Below are positions 37,191-46,929 of a stretch of DNA of 64,000 nt, piece by piece. The notes under the pieces were generated by a model. That model worked only from the letters and a program-made list of their open reading frames with translations, was not told the DNA's origin and searched no databases. Location: positions 1 to 64,000 of the forward strand of contig JADJXL010000008.1 of assembly GCA_016715885.1 (NCBI GenBank), in the 5' to 3' direction. Both the position numbers and the translations under genes were made by a program. The DNA is from Polyangiaceae bacterium (GTDB lineage Bacteria > Myxococcota_A > Polyangia > Polyangiales > Polyangiaceae). Positions within the stretch are counted from its first letter, which is position 1. The number at the start of each line of letters is the position of its first letter.

Positions 37191-37294
37191 CGAAGCCCGA
37201 ACTTTTTCGCCGCTCGAGGGGGGTCCCACAGTTCGAGCCCGCGAAGCGGGCGAATTTGGGGGGAACCGCGAGAGGCGGAAAAGTTCGGGCTTCG
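37191..37294. repeat. Inverted-repeat element with 21-bp arms (MITE/REP-like)
   Basis: CGAAGCCCGAACTTTTTCGCC (arm 37191-37211) returns inverted at 37274-37294 with one mismatch. Inside is a second hairpin, GCCCGC-GAA-GCGGGC (near 37237-37251), and G-runs. It lies between two minus-strand genes and codes for nothing visible. Confidence 0.65.
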
Positions 37295-37305
37295 GCCGGG
37301 CTCAC

Positions 37306-37335
37306 ACCCGCAGCGAGGGCGAGCTCGCTGCGGGT
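37306..37335. terminator. Strong hairpin downstream of the amidase gene
   Basis: ACCCGCAGCGAG (37306-37317) pairs perfectly with CTCGCTGCGGGT (37324-37335), a 12-bp stem that begins 13 bases after the amidase stop on the minus strand. There is no T-run, so it may stabilise the 3' end rather than terminate. Confidence 0.5.
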
Positions 37336-37348
37336 CTCACCAAATGCA

Positions 37349-38986
37349 TTAGCGAATCTGGACCGCGTCCGCGACGACTTGGAATCCCGCCCCGGTCCAG
37401 CGAGACACCGTTACGCGGTTCCAGCCCGCCGTGAAGTTGAACGTACCGATGCTCTGCCAGGAGCCGCCGCCCGATTGCTGATTCTTGTTGACGGTCCCAA
37501 GCTTCGTGCCCGCCGCATTGAAGACCACGAAGGGCGTCGTCGTCGAACGGTCGCTTGCCGAGGTCCACCACGCGTACACCTGCTTGGAAGCAGGAGCGGC
37601 CAGGTAAAACTCGAAGTGCACGCCATCGGAAACGGCGGCCGTGGGAGCAACCCAATAGCCGGTATTGTAATACCCCGTGACGTTCGTCGACGCTTTCCAA
37701 TTGGCCGACGGCGTAACGAGCCGCGCCACTGCGGCGTTGTTGGCCCCGCTGTTGCTATCGATGGTGATCGTCGTGCCGCTGCCACCACCGCCGCCGCCGC
37801 CGCCACCGCCGCCACCGCCGACGCAATTATTGATGCGATTCATGTAATCGGTCCAGGGGAACGCCGGCCCCGGATCGTTGGCGCGATTGACCGGATCGGG
37901 CTGGTAGTGACCAATGATGTGATTGCGGTCGCGAATGATGTTCTGTCGCTTGACGACGTCACATGCAAGCTTCGCGGACGCCGCAAGCTGCCCTTCGGTC
38001 CACTTGTTGGACGAGGTATACGAAAAGCCGCCGTGTTCGATACCCACGGAGCGCGGATTCGTCGGTTTGCTCTGCCATGACTTGCCGACGTGATGCGCAG
38101 TATTCACTTCATCCACGAGCGCGGAGATTTCCGAGCCGCTCTCGTTGACGACGTAATGAGCGCTCGTCTTGTAGGGATTCTTCGGGTACGGCGTATTGAG
38201 CCAGCCCCAACAGCCCGCGTATCCGCCGGCGCACGTGTGCACGACGAGCAGCTCCACCTTGTATCCACTGCGTCCCGAGGTGTAATTCGACGAAGGTGCG
38301 GGGCGCCATTTCGCAAGTGAATAGTAGGCGCTGGGAGGTTCGCCGCCGCCATATGCTTGCGGTGAAGGGAACTTCGGCGTGACGTCGGGAATGGCTCCGA
38401 GAATTTCTCCAATGCCGCTGTCCTCGGGCGCCGCAATGCCTTCACGCAGCACACGATAGACTTCTTCGTGAATGAAATGCGCGGCCGCTTCGAGGTTCGG
38501 ATTCGCGAAATATTCGGCCACGGCCGGCGCCCACGCGCCAAGGTCATCACGATCGACCTGAAGCGTCTTGGCATGTTCATCGAGCAGCGCAGCAGCCGCC
38601 ATGATATTCGCCGCCGGATCGGCTTCCACATCGGCTTCCGAAACGCCCGCAAGCATTGCGCCATTGACGATGGCATCGCCACGAAGCCCCATCACACCAT
38701 ACGTCGCGGGCAACCCCTCGATTTCGGACGCTTCACCAGGCACGTGATAGAGGCGCGTTTCCGAATATCCGAGCGCCACGAGGAGCGGCGCCGGCACATT
38801 GAACTTCTGCGACGCAGACTCGAAATGCGCCTGATAAGGATGCTCAGTAACGCTTGCGGCCTCCGTCCCCCAAAATTCATCCGGAGGATCATCCACGGGC
38901 GGATTACCCGCGTCACCGCAACCAATGAGAAGCGCAGAAGCCGAAATCACGGGCAAGACCATCAGCAAACCGAGAGAACGCGTCAT
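37349..38986 (-). CDS. Peptidoglycan amidase lipoprotein with lytic-transglycosylase-like and C-terminal binding domains
   Basis: 545 residues from the ATG at 38986, with AAAGGA as ribosome site. The lipoprotein signal ends SALLIGC. Residues about 45-180 resemble an SLT-type helical domain (APLLVALGYSETRLYHVPGE, ATYGVMGLRG). Residues about 225-400 form an N-acetylmuramoyl-L-alanine amidase (amidase_2/PGRP) domain: LLVVHTCAGGYAG with the first zinc His, SAHYVVNESG, VGIEHGGFSY and IIGHYQPDP with the later His. A poly-Gly hinge of about 13 residues, encoded by slippage-prone GGC repeats, leads to a C-terminal beta domain of the golvesin/XanQ-like type (YYNTGYWVAPTAAVSDG, VYAWWTSASDRSTTTPFVV). 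It probably cleaves the stem peptide from peptidoglycan. Confidence 0.8.
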   Translation of the reverse strand: MTRSLGLLMVLPVISASALLIGCGDAGNPPVDDPPDEFWGTEAASVTEHPYQAHFESASQKFNVPAPLLVALGYSETRLYHVPGEASEIEGLPATYGVMGLRGDAIVNGAMLAGVSEADVEADPAANIMAAAALLDEHAKTLQVDRDDLGAWAPAVAEYFANPNLEAAAHFIHEEVYRVLREGIAAPEDSGIGEILGAIPDVTPKFPSPQAYGGGEPPSAYYSLAKWRPAPSSNYTSGRSGYKVELLVVHTCAGGYAGCWGWLNTPYPKNPYKTSAHYVVNESGSEISALVDEVNTAHHVGKSWQSKPTNPRSVGIEHGGFSYTSSNKWTEGQLAASAKLACDVVKRQNIIRDRNHIIGHYQPDPVNRANDPGPAFPWTDYMNRINNCVGGGGGGGGGGGGGSGTTITIDSNSGANNAAVARLVTPSANWKASTNVTGYYNTGYWVAPTAAVSDGVHFEFYLAAPASKQVYAWWTSASDRSTTTPFVVFNAAGTKLGTVNKNQQSGGGSWQSIGTFNFTAGWNRVTVSRWTGAGFQVVADAVQIR

Positions 38987-39208
38987 GGCAAGTCCTTTTC
39001 TATCTGGGGTGGAAATGTTCAGCGCCAACGGAGTCAATGCCGAGGCAAGGGTATCAATATAGCCCTACGTCAATTGACGAAGCAATGCAAGCGATACTTC
39101 GAGCACAAAGCGATACGCCCCGCGTCAATGACGCAGGGCGTGATTCGCATTCGATATGGGGTCAGGCAGTAGGCGACGATTCGATTTTGCGCGCGGTGCG
39201 CAACTTCG

Positions 39209-41942
39209 TCAGCTCCCTACGAGCCGCGCGACTTCACCATGAGCGGCCGCAATTGCTTCGTCGATTTTGCCCACTTCCGTGCCACCCGCTTGCGCCATAT
39301 CGGGCCGGCCTCCACCCGAGCCGCCCACGATTTTCGCCACGGCCTTGATCAAATCACCCGCCTTGATTTTTGCCGTCGCCGCCTTGGACACCATCACGCA
39401 AAGCTGCGCTTTGTCTCCCGCAATGGCGCCCACGAGCACCACGCTGTGCTCGCCCAGCTTGTCGCGTAGCTTCTCCGCAATCTCGCGCAATACGGCCGAT
39501 TGCGTGCCGTCCGGGACGCGCCGCGCCAATACCCGAATGCCGCCAATCTCCTTGGCTTCGGCCATCATCGCGTCCACTCCGCCCCCGCCGCCACCCGGCC
39601 CGCCACCTTCGACCAGCCGCCTCTCGAGCTCCGCGACTTTCTTTTCGAGCTCCCGCTCGTGCGCGACGATCTTGCCAATCTTGTCCGCCAAATCCACGCC
39701 CGTCGCTTTGGCCACCGTACGCGCCCGAGACATGTCCTCTTCCACGCCTCGCACGTACGCAAGCGCATTCAACCCCGTCGACGCGAACACGCGGCGCACG
39801 CCCGCAGCGACGCCGCCTTCGGACGTAACCTTGAAAAGACCAATGTCCCCGAGCGCTCGAGCATGCGTGCCGCCACAAAGCTCGATTGAATCTTTCGTCA
39901 TCGTCAGCATACGGACGACGTCGCCATATTTTTCTTCGAAGATCGCCACCGCGCCGCGTTTACGCGCTTCGTCGATTTCCAATACTTCGGTCACGACGGG
40001 TGCATTTTCGAGTATTTTTGCATTGACCAAATCCTCGATGCGCTCGATTTCTTCCCGCGTGAGGGGTTTGTTGTGAGCAAAATCGAATCGGAGCATGTCC
40101 GGGCCCACGCGCGAGCCTTTTTGTTGCGCGTGCTCGCCCAGCACCGTACGCAATGCCCAATGCAATAGATGCGTCGCGGAATGGTTGCGTCGCGTCGCGC
40201 TCCGCGCGGCATGGTCGACATCGAGCTTCACGGGCGCCCCGAGCTGCACTTCGCCCGCTTCGACGACACCCATGTGCACGACGAGCCCCGCAAGAGGCCG
40301 CTGCACGTCGGTCACGCGAATGCGCAAACCTTTTTCATCGGAAATGGTGCCGATGTCCCCCACCTGGCCGCCGCTCTCCGCATAAAACGGCGTTTTCGAT
40401 ACGACGATTTCGACGTTCGTACCGACGCCAGCTCGATCCGCGAGCGATCGTTTTGGTTTGTCCGAGCTTGCACCTGATTCCGTCGCAATGATGGCCACGA
40501 CTTCGCTCGTACCACTTTCGTGATCGTATCCAATGAAAGCGACGGGTGCCGCGAGTTTGCTGCGCGCCTCACGATAGGCCTGATCCACGGCCGCATTCGG
40601 ATCGATGGGCCCATCGGCTTCATCGGCACCCTTGACGATTTTCTCGGCGCCCTCGACATCCACGCCGTGCCCGTGCTCGGCACAGATGACTTGCGTCAAA
40701 TCGAGCGGAAAGCCGTAGGTCGTATAAAGATCGGCCGCCGCGGGCGCGGAGAGAACGTTTTCTCCGCGCGTTTTCATTTCGTCGAATCGTTCGTCGAGGA
40801 TCTTCAAACCGCGCTTCAACGTCGCGCGGAATCGCACCTCCTCGTCCTCGGTGACGCGCATGATGAGCTCCCGCCGCGCTCGCAATTCCGGATACACGTC
40901 CCCCATCCGCTCGATGACGAGACCAGCCACTTCGTGCAAGAAGGGCTTTTCAATGCCGAGGCGATATCCATGCCGAATGGCGCGACGCATGACGCGACGG
41001 AGCACGTATTCACGACGCTGTTTTTCCGGCAAAACACCTTCGGCAATCAAGAAATGCCGTCGTGCGAGCGTGATCGGCAATGACGCGCATGGATACGTCA
41101 TCGGGCGCATGGGATCCGCCATAAGGCTTCCGCGCAATCGCTGCGGCGCAATCGACGAGCGGGCGCAAAAGATCGGTGTCGTAGTTCGACGTCACGCCTT
41201 GCAATACGCACGAAATACGCTCGAGACCCATTCCCGTATCGATGCTCGGTGCAGGAAGCGATGTGACCGGCGCGTTTTTCTCGGCACGATCATATTGCAT
41301 GAAAACCAGGTTCCAAATTTCGGTCCAGCCAGAACCATCGAGCCGCGGTTCTTCGCCAAATCGCGAAACATCCGCCTTGCCGCCATGGAAGTAATGAACT
41401 TCCGAACATGGACCGCAGGGCCCGGTATCGCCCATGCTCCAGAAGTTATCGGCCATTCCGAGGCGCAAAATGCGGTCGTCGCTGAACCCCGTGACTTTGC
41501 GCCAAAGCTCGGCAGCTTCGTCGTCCGCGGGAAAACCTTCGGCGCCCTGAAAAACGGTCACGACGAGGTTGTCCGTGGGAACGCCGTATACTTTCGTGAG
41601 CAGCTCCCACGCGCTCACGATGGCTTCTTCTTTGAAATAGGCGCCAAAACTGAAATTACCAAGCATCTCGAAGAACGTGTGATGCCTGGCCGTTACGCCG
41701 ACGTTTTCGAGATCGTTGTGTTTGCCGCTGATCCGTATGCACTTCTGGCTGCTCGCCGCGCGCTTGTACGGGCGCACGTCTTTGCCCGTGAAAACGTCTT
41801 TGAACGGGACCATGCCGGCGTTCACGAACATGAGCGTCGGATCGTTTTGCGGGATGAGCGGAGCGCTCGGGACGACTTCGTGTCCACGCGAGGCGAAAAA
41901 ATCGAGGAAGGTGCGGCGAATTTGATGGCTAGAGGCAGACAT
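39209..41942 (-). CDS. alaS: Alanyl-tRNA synthetase, one-base insertion near 41050
   Basis: AlaS charges tRNA-Ala and is essential. From the ATG at 41942 the class II core is intact: RRTFLDFFASRGHEVVPSAP, DPTLMFVNAGMVPFKDVFTG (motif 2 region), SMGDTGPCGPCSE and DTGMGLERI. At about 41,050 the reading VIADHARTTAF passes to a second frame, where LIAEGVLPEKQRREYVLRRV continues without loss. The plus strand there shows one A too many (AATCAAGAAATG). The editing domain (NHSATHLLHWALR and CGGTHARALGDIG) and the C-terminal DHHA1-type domain run to 39209. Stitched length is about 910 residues, slightly above the usual 875. In a living cell this gene must work, so the shift is almost certainly a sequence error. 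Confidence 0.92.
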
Positions 41943-41984
41943 ACGCGTGCCCCCCTCTAGCATTTTTTCTGGGGGAAAGCGCGG

Positions 41985-44135
41985 TCAGAACATCACGCCC
42001 AGGTACAACCGGAAGGCTTGTGCGGTGGCCGTTTGAAGCTGCGAACCACCATTTTCGCTCGCATAACGCGTCACTTCGCCTTGCAGGTAGTCGAGGCCGC
42101 CGAGCGGGAAGAACACGCCGTATTGAAGCGCCGTGTAGAAGCCGCCCATCTTGTCGACACCGTCGTTCAGGCTGCCGTCTTTTGCCTGGAAATACAGCGA
42201 CAAATCGAGCTCCACGCCAAGGTCGCGCTTGTTGCCCGGCGTCTGAATGAACTCGCTCGCACGGCTCCAAACGACCGCCGCACTGCCACCAAGCCTTTGG
42301 CCATTCGGATCACGCGAGAAGTCGTACTGCACTTGAGGCCGCAAGTAGTAGGCGCCCTGCACGCGCGACATGATGTTGCGCCAAAAGATGAGGTCGACGC
42401 GGTAGTCCGGATGCATGCGGAACATCGAGTACGTGCGATCCGCCGTGAGCTGCGGCTCCATGCCCGTGCGCGGAGGCGCAAGCGACTCGACATCCGGATC
42501 GCCCGATGCCCAACCGAAACCGAAGTCGAGACGAAGCTTGTCCTCCATCGCGCGGAACTCGGCTTGCCCCGTCAAGCCGAAACTTCGCACCGTGTAACCA
42601 ACGTCTTTCGCATCGAGCGGGTTGACGTCGACGACCGACGGTTGCCCCGTAAGGTTGCCGCTCGGCCGCCCCGTGGTCCCCGTGTTCTCGATGGTTCCGT
42701 AAATCATCGCCGCTTCAGCCTCGAAACGGAACTTCTTGTACAGGAACTGGAACCAAAGGTCTGGCATGAAAAACTCGGCTTCGCGACGCGTATAACCGAG
42801 ACGCACGTTCGTCGGCAATTGACCGAGCGACGCTGCGTTCGTGGACGATGACGTGTCGTCGTTGGCGAGCGTTTGGCTGCGGTAGGCGAAGTAGAGGCCG
42901 GCGTTGATGACCGGTAGTCCCTTGGCCAGATCGAGCAGTTGCAGTTCGGGGTCACGCTTTCGCGCGATGATTGCAACGTACTGGTTCACATCGTCGAGGT
43001 TGCCGAGGTTGTAGGGCTGGCCCTGCTGCTCGCCAAAACGAGCGCTCGTGGCGCCAATGCCCATGTGATCCCAAGCGCCGGAGAAGTACAGGTCGTACTT
43101 TTTGATCCCGGTCGTGAACATGATGCGGTCGACCGTCGACTGCCAATCCGAGTCGTAACCGTCACCGGAGTTGTAGACCATGCCGAGGCCCCAGTGATTG
43201 GGCATGCGGCCGAATCGGAGCAACCCGACGGGTGTCGAGTACTCAGCCCACGCGCGCTTGGCGACGATCGAGTCCACGAGACTCGTTTGACCTGCAACGG
43301 GTGCCCACGCGGTCGTGGAAAGCGCTCCGAGCGGCGCGTAGCCGCCACGCGCAGCGACGGTGTATCCGCCACCTGCGGCGGGCACGTTCATGTACCCCTC
43401 GGGCGTGGATCCGAAGACGAGGTTGTCGAAGACGTCGAACTGCGAATGGATGCGAAGGTTGTCCGAAATGTGGATCTCGGGGTTCAAGCGAAAACGCATG
43501 TTCACGCCGAGCTGCGTGTTGTCTTCGCAAGCGGCGAGCGGCGTTGCGGTGGGATCGTCACCGCACAGGCGCACCACCTGCGCTTCGCCTGCCGTCGGGA
43601 TGTAATGGTTGTCCGCGGGCTGAGGCCAAAGCGCGCTCGCGATCGGGTCGCGTCGTCCCAGGGCAAACTGGTAAAATAGTTCCGTGCGCGTACGGAATAC
43701 GCCGTGCACCTCGATGCTCGGACGCGCTTGTGACCACCAGTCTTCGGCAAACACTTCGCTCGGTCGAGACCCAACGGCGTTTGCCGCTGCGGGACGCTCG
43801 GCGCCTTGTCTCGTGAGCGCACGTTTGTCGCGGTCGGGATCGGGCGATGCGACGGCTTTGGGCGGCGTCTTGGGTGCATCTGCGGGTACGAGCCGATCTT
43901 CGTCGGGACGCGAAGGAGCTGGTGCCGCTTCACGCGCAGGGCTCGCCTCCGCTGGTTGCGCTGGCGCTTCAGACGGTTGCGCTGGCGCTGCGGTCGTCTC
44001 CGGAGGGGGCTTTTGAGGCTCGGCGGGCGCGGGCTGCGCCGCAGCGGACACCGAGAAAAGCACGCTCGATCCGAAGGCCAGGAGAGCTGGAATCGAAGTG
44101 CGCGACAAGCTTGGGGACCACGACGAAGTTCGCAT
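41985..44135 (-). CDS. TIGR04551-like outer-membrane protein
   Basis: 716 residues from the ATG at 44135. A signal peptide (LLAFGSSVLFSVSAAAQ) is followed by a Pro/Ala/Glu-rich linker of about 80 residues. The rest is a large barrel-like domain with alternating aromatic strands, for example PSIEVHGVFRTRTELFYQFA, then NMRFRLNPEIHISDNLRIHS, LRFGRMPNHWGLGMVYNSGD, DLWFQFLYKKFRFEAEAAMI and the terminal FRLYLGVMF, ending in Phe as outer-membrane barrels do. The length and the KYDLYFSGAWDHMG region match the myxobacterial TIGR04551 family, whose function is unknown. It lies 42 bases upstream of alaS on the same strand. Confidence 0.75.
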   Translation of the reverse strand: MRTSSWSPSLSRTSIPALLAFGSSVLFSVSAAAQPAPAEPQKPPPETTAAPAQPSEAPAQPAEASPAREAAPAPSRPDEDRLVPADAPKTPPKAVASPDPDRDKRALTRQGAERPAAANAVGSRPSEVFAEDWWSQARPSIEVHGVFRTRTELFYQFALGRRDPIASALWPQPADNHYIPTAGEAQVVRLCGDDPTATPLAACEDNTQLGVNMRFRLNPEIHISDNLRIHSQFDVFDNLVFGSTPEGYMNVPAAGGGYTVAARGGYAPLGALSTTAWAPVAGQTSLVDSIVAKRAWAEYSTPVGLLRFGRMPNHWGLGMVYNSGDGYDSDWQSTVDRIMFTTGIKKYDLYFSGAWDHMGIGATSARFGEQQGQPYNLGNLDDVNQYVAIIARKRDPELQLLDLAKGLPVINAGLYFAYRSQTLANDDTSSSTNAASLGQLPTNVRLGYTRREAEFFMPDLWFQFLYKKFRFEAEAAMIYGTIENTGTTGRPSGNLTGQPSVVDVNPLDAKDVGYTVRSFGLTGQAEFRAMEDKLRLDFGFGWASGDPDVESLAPPRTGMEPQLTADRTYSMFRMHPDYRVDLIFWRNIMSRVQGAYYLRPQVQYDFSRDPNGQRLGGSAAVVWSRASEFIQTPGNKRDLGVELDLSLYFQAKDGSLNDGVDKMGGFYTALQYGVFFPLGGLDYLQGEVTRYASENGGSQLQTATAQAFRLYLGVMF

Positions 44136-44611
44136 CGGTGCTGCTGCATGCCACACACCGGCCGGCCCCGCTGTTGGAAACCGCTTCCGGTGTGCTTGGT
44201 TTTTTTGGTTGGTACGATTCGTCTTGCCACACCGAGGCTCTGTCGAGCCAAACATGTGAGCCGTCGCGGTGTCTCATGCCCAGCGGATGTGGTCAACGCA
44301 GATCGATGCCCGACCTCGTCCAGGGTGCGTCGGAATCCGGGTCGGGGAAAACCCCTCGTGCGAGCCGCTTGCCAGACCGAAAGGGCGACTGTCAACGACA
44401 CTCGAAAGCCCGCCGCTCGAGATCAGTCCCGCCACGCCCGATCCGCAAGCACGACGCCCATCCGAGTGACGCGGCATTGCGACGGCTGGTGAACTCGCTC
44501 CCAAATCCCGGTTCTCTGTTGCAGTAGCCGCAGCACTCTTTTATTCCTGCAATCCACGTGTAACGCCGTTCCCAACGTGTGGGTTCCGTCCATTCCGGGC
44601 CAAGAGGATTG
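44136..44611. other. Divergent promoter region between two outer-membrane protein genes
   Basis: About 475 bases separating the TIGR04551-like gene (minus) from the OmpA-like gene (plus). Short frames here look like shadows. No RNA gene or riboswitch is evident. AAGAGGA near 44601 is the ribosome site of the OmpA-like gene. Confidence 0.4.
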
Positions 44612-46615
44612 ATGAGAACGCGACTATCGCTCAGGTTGCTGCCACTCGTAGGACTTTGCAGCGCTTCGCTGCTATCCGCGACCGCTGGTGCTCAACAGAC
44701 GCCGTCGAGCGCGCAGGAGGGCGAATTTTCCGTCCAGCGATTCGAGGCTGCGCCCGGTTCGAAAAACTACTTCACGGTCGAAGGCGCACGCATGGACTCG
44801 CTGTGGGGTTTTACCGCAGGGGTCTTGTTCAACTACGCAAACAAGCCGTTCGTCGTGAGGAGCTGCAAGGCGGAGACGAACTGCAGTGAGCCGAATGCGA
44901 CGAATCAGCGCGACGTGAACGTCATCAACGACATGTTCACGGTGGACGTGCTCGCGTCGCTCGTGCCGCTGTCATTCATGCAAATTGGCTTGCGCGTGCC
45001 CGTGATGTACGTGTCGGGTGACGGCATCGACCTCAATACGGGCGGCCCCGCAGCCGGCGGACTCAAAGCATTCGGCGTTGGCGACGCGACGCTCGAAGGC
45101 AAGTTCCGCTTCTTTGGCGACCCCCAGAAGAGTGCCTTCGTGCTGGGTGGAGCGATCGACGTATCGGCCCCGCTTGGCACGTTGACCGCGCAAAACAGCT
45201 ACATCGGCAACAGCTTGCCCATCACCGCAGGCGGCCGGCTCATCTTCGACGGCCAATTCAACAAGCTGTCGTTCGCAATGAACTTGCGCGGTCAGTACCG
45301 CCCAGCGGCTCGCCTTGGTACGACCGAGCTCGGCCCCTTTGAATTCCGATACGGCGCGGCGGTGGGCTACCAAGTCAGCCCCATCTTCAAGGTTTTTGCC
45401 GAAGGTTTTGGCGGCACGAAGTTCAGCTCGCTCAACGGTACGAACTCGCTCGAAGTCGGTGGCGGCGCGCAGATCACGCCGCTGAGTCTTCCGCTTGCGT
45501 TCACGATCGGCGGCGGCGGCGGTGTGCTCCAAGGCGTCGGCGTGCCGCTTTTCCGAGCCATCGGCGGCGTCTCGTTCGTCAACGAAGTGGGTGACGAAGA
45601 CGGCGACGGCGTCAACGACAAGAAGGACCAATGTCCGACGATCCCCGAAGACAAAGACGGCTTCGAAGACGATGACGGGTGCCTCGACGACGACAACGAT
45701 CAGGACGGCGTCCCCGACGAGAAAGATCAGTGCAAAGACAAGCAGGAGACGATCAACGGCTTCCAAGACGAAGACGGGTGCCCGGACATCCTGCCCGATC
45801 GCGACAAGGACAACATCGCCGACTCGGAAGACAAGTGCCCCGACGATGCCGGCAAGATGCGCAGCAAGGAGTTCTACGGCTGTCCCGATGTCGACGAAGA
45901 CGGCGTCATGGACAAGAACGATCAGTGCAAGGATCAGCCGGAAGACACTGACGGGTTCCAAGACACCGACGGGTGCCCCGAGCCGGACAACGACGGCGAC
46001 AAGATCCTCGACGAAGCCGACGAGTGCCCGGACCAACCCGAGATCGTCAACGGCTTCAAAGATCAAGACGGCTGCCCGGATGAAGCTCCCGACAGCGACA
46101 AGGACGGGATCCCCGACCACCTCGACAAGTGCCCGGACAAACCAGAAACGTTGAACGGTGTCGACGACGAAGATGGCTGTCCGGACAGGGGCGTGAGCCT
46201 CGTCCAAGTCACCGACGACGACATCAAGATCTTGCAGCGCGTCGAGTTCGCGACGGGCAGCGACAAGATCCAAGGCGCCGTCAGCTTCGCCGTGCTCAAT
46301 AGCGTCGCGAGCGTGCTCAACACGCGAAAGCAGATCTTCCTCGTCGAGGTCGCGGGTCACACGGACAACGTCGGACCTGCCGATCAGAACCGGACTCTGT
46401 CGCAGAAGCGCGCCGACGCCGTCGTGAAGTATCTCGTCGGCAAGGGCGTCGACGCGAGCCGCCTCGTTGGCAAGGGATATGGTCCAGACAAACCCATCGC
46501 CGAGAACAAGGACGCCAAGGGCAGGCAGAAGAACCGTCGCGTCGAGTTCGTGATCTTGAAGTCCATCAAGAAGCAAGGCTCGGACGTCCAGACGGCGCCG
46601 CCCCCGCCCCCCTGA
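44612..46615 (+). CDS. OmpA-family outer-membrane protein with thrombospondin type 3 repeats
   Basis: 667 residues from the ATG at 44612, 5 bases after an AAGAGGATT ribosome site. A signal peptide (LVGLCSASLLSATAGAQ) and a beta-barrel domain (about 30-325) come first. Next are six calcium-binding thrombospondin type 3-like repeats (about 330-530: DEDGDGVNDKKDQCP, DQDGVPDEKDQC and so on, rich in Asp with paired Cys). A C-terminal OmpA domain binds peptidoglycan: VEFATGSDKI, VEVAGHTDNVG, NRTLSQKRADAVVKYL and GYGPDKP. This is the usual structural porin/anchor linking outer membrane and wall, with a rigid calcium-dependent stalk. It is intact. Confidence 0.9.
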   Translation: MRTRLSLRLLPLVGLCSASLLSATAGAQQTPSSAQEGEFSVQRFEAAPGSKNYFTVEGARMDSLWGFTAGVLFNYANKPFVVRSCKAETNCSEPNATNQRDVNVINDMFTVDVLASLVPLSFMQIGLRVPVMYVSGDGIDLNTGGPAAGGLKAFGVGDATLEGKFRFFGDPQKSAFVLGGAIDVSAPLGTLTAQNSYIGNSLPITAGGRLIFDGQFNKLSFAMNLRGQYRPAARLGTTELGPFEFRYGAAVGYQVSPIFKVFAEGFGGTKFSSLNGTNSLEVGGGAQITPLSLPLAFTIGGGGGVLQGVGVPLFRAIGGVSFVNEVGDEDGDGVNDKKDQCPTIPEDKDGFEDDDGCLDDDNDQDGVPDEKDQCKDKQETINGFQDEDGCPDILPDRDKDNIADSEDKCPDDAGKMRSKEFYGCPDVDEDGVMDKNDQCKDQPEDTDGFQDTDGCPEPDNDGDKILDEADECPDQPEIVNGFKDQDGCPDEAPDSDKDGIPDHLDKCPDKPETLNGVDDEDGCPDRGVSLVQVTDDDIKILQRVEFATGSDKIQGAVSFAVLNSVASVLNTRKQIFLVEVAGHTDNVGPADQNRTLSQKRADAVVKYLVGKGVDASRLVGKGYGPDKPIAENKDAKGRQKNRRVEFVILKSIKKQGSDVQTAPPPPP

Positions 46616-46641
46616 TCTGCACCTCACGCCTCACGCCTCAC

Positions 46642-46788
46642 GCCTCACCCCCTGGCCCCCTCTCCAATTCACGTTGGAGAGGGGGAACATGCCTCACCCC
46701 CTAGCCCCCTCTCCAACTAGCGTTGGAGAGGGGGAACATGCCTCACCCCCTAACCCCCTCTCCAACTAGCGTTGGAGAGGGGGAACAA
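46642..46788. repeat. Three tandem 49-bp hairpin repeats
   Basis: Units at 46642, 46691 and 46740 read GCCTCACCCCCTnnCCCCCT, CTCCAA, a six-base loop such as CTAGCG, then TTGGAGAGGGGGAACAT. Each forms a 12-bp stem, CCCCCTCTCCAA/TTGGAGAGGGGG. The loop and the CCCCCTnnCC dinucleotide (GG, AG, AA) differ between copies. The same design occurs singly at 23836-23885. They fill the gap between the OmpA-like gene and the FecR/VIT/VWA lipoprotein. Confidence 0.85.
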
Positions 46789-46929
46789 GACGCATCTGCG
46801 ATGCAGACGCGCACGTTCGTAACCGCGATCAGAGACGCGGAACCAAAGACATCCTGCGGTGTCGTGGGTAGTCTCGAGATCGGGAGGGCGTTCGGCTCTC
46901 CAGGCATCTCGATGCGGAGGCCACGCCGC

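Noticed and set aside
44972..46627. 551-residue minus-strand open frame opposite the OmpA-like gene
   Set aside because: It is a shadow created by the Asp/Gly-rich repeat codons of the real gene; it has no ribosome site or family resemblance.
46723..46929. N-terminal extension of the FecR/VIT/VWA lipoprotein
   Set aside because: It translates the hairpin repeats; the ATG at 46930 has a good ribosome site and begins a lipoprotein signal.
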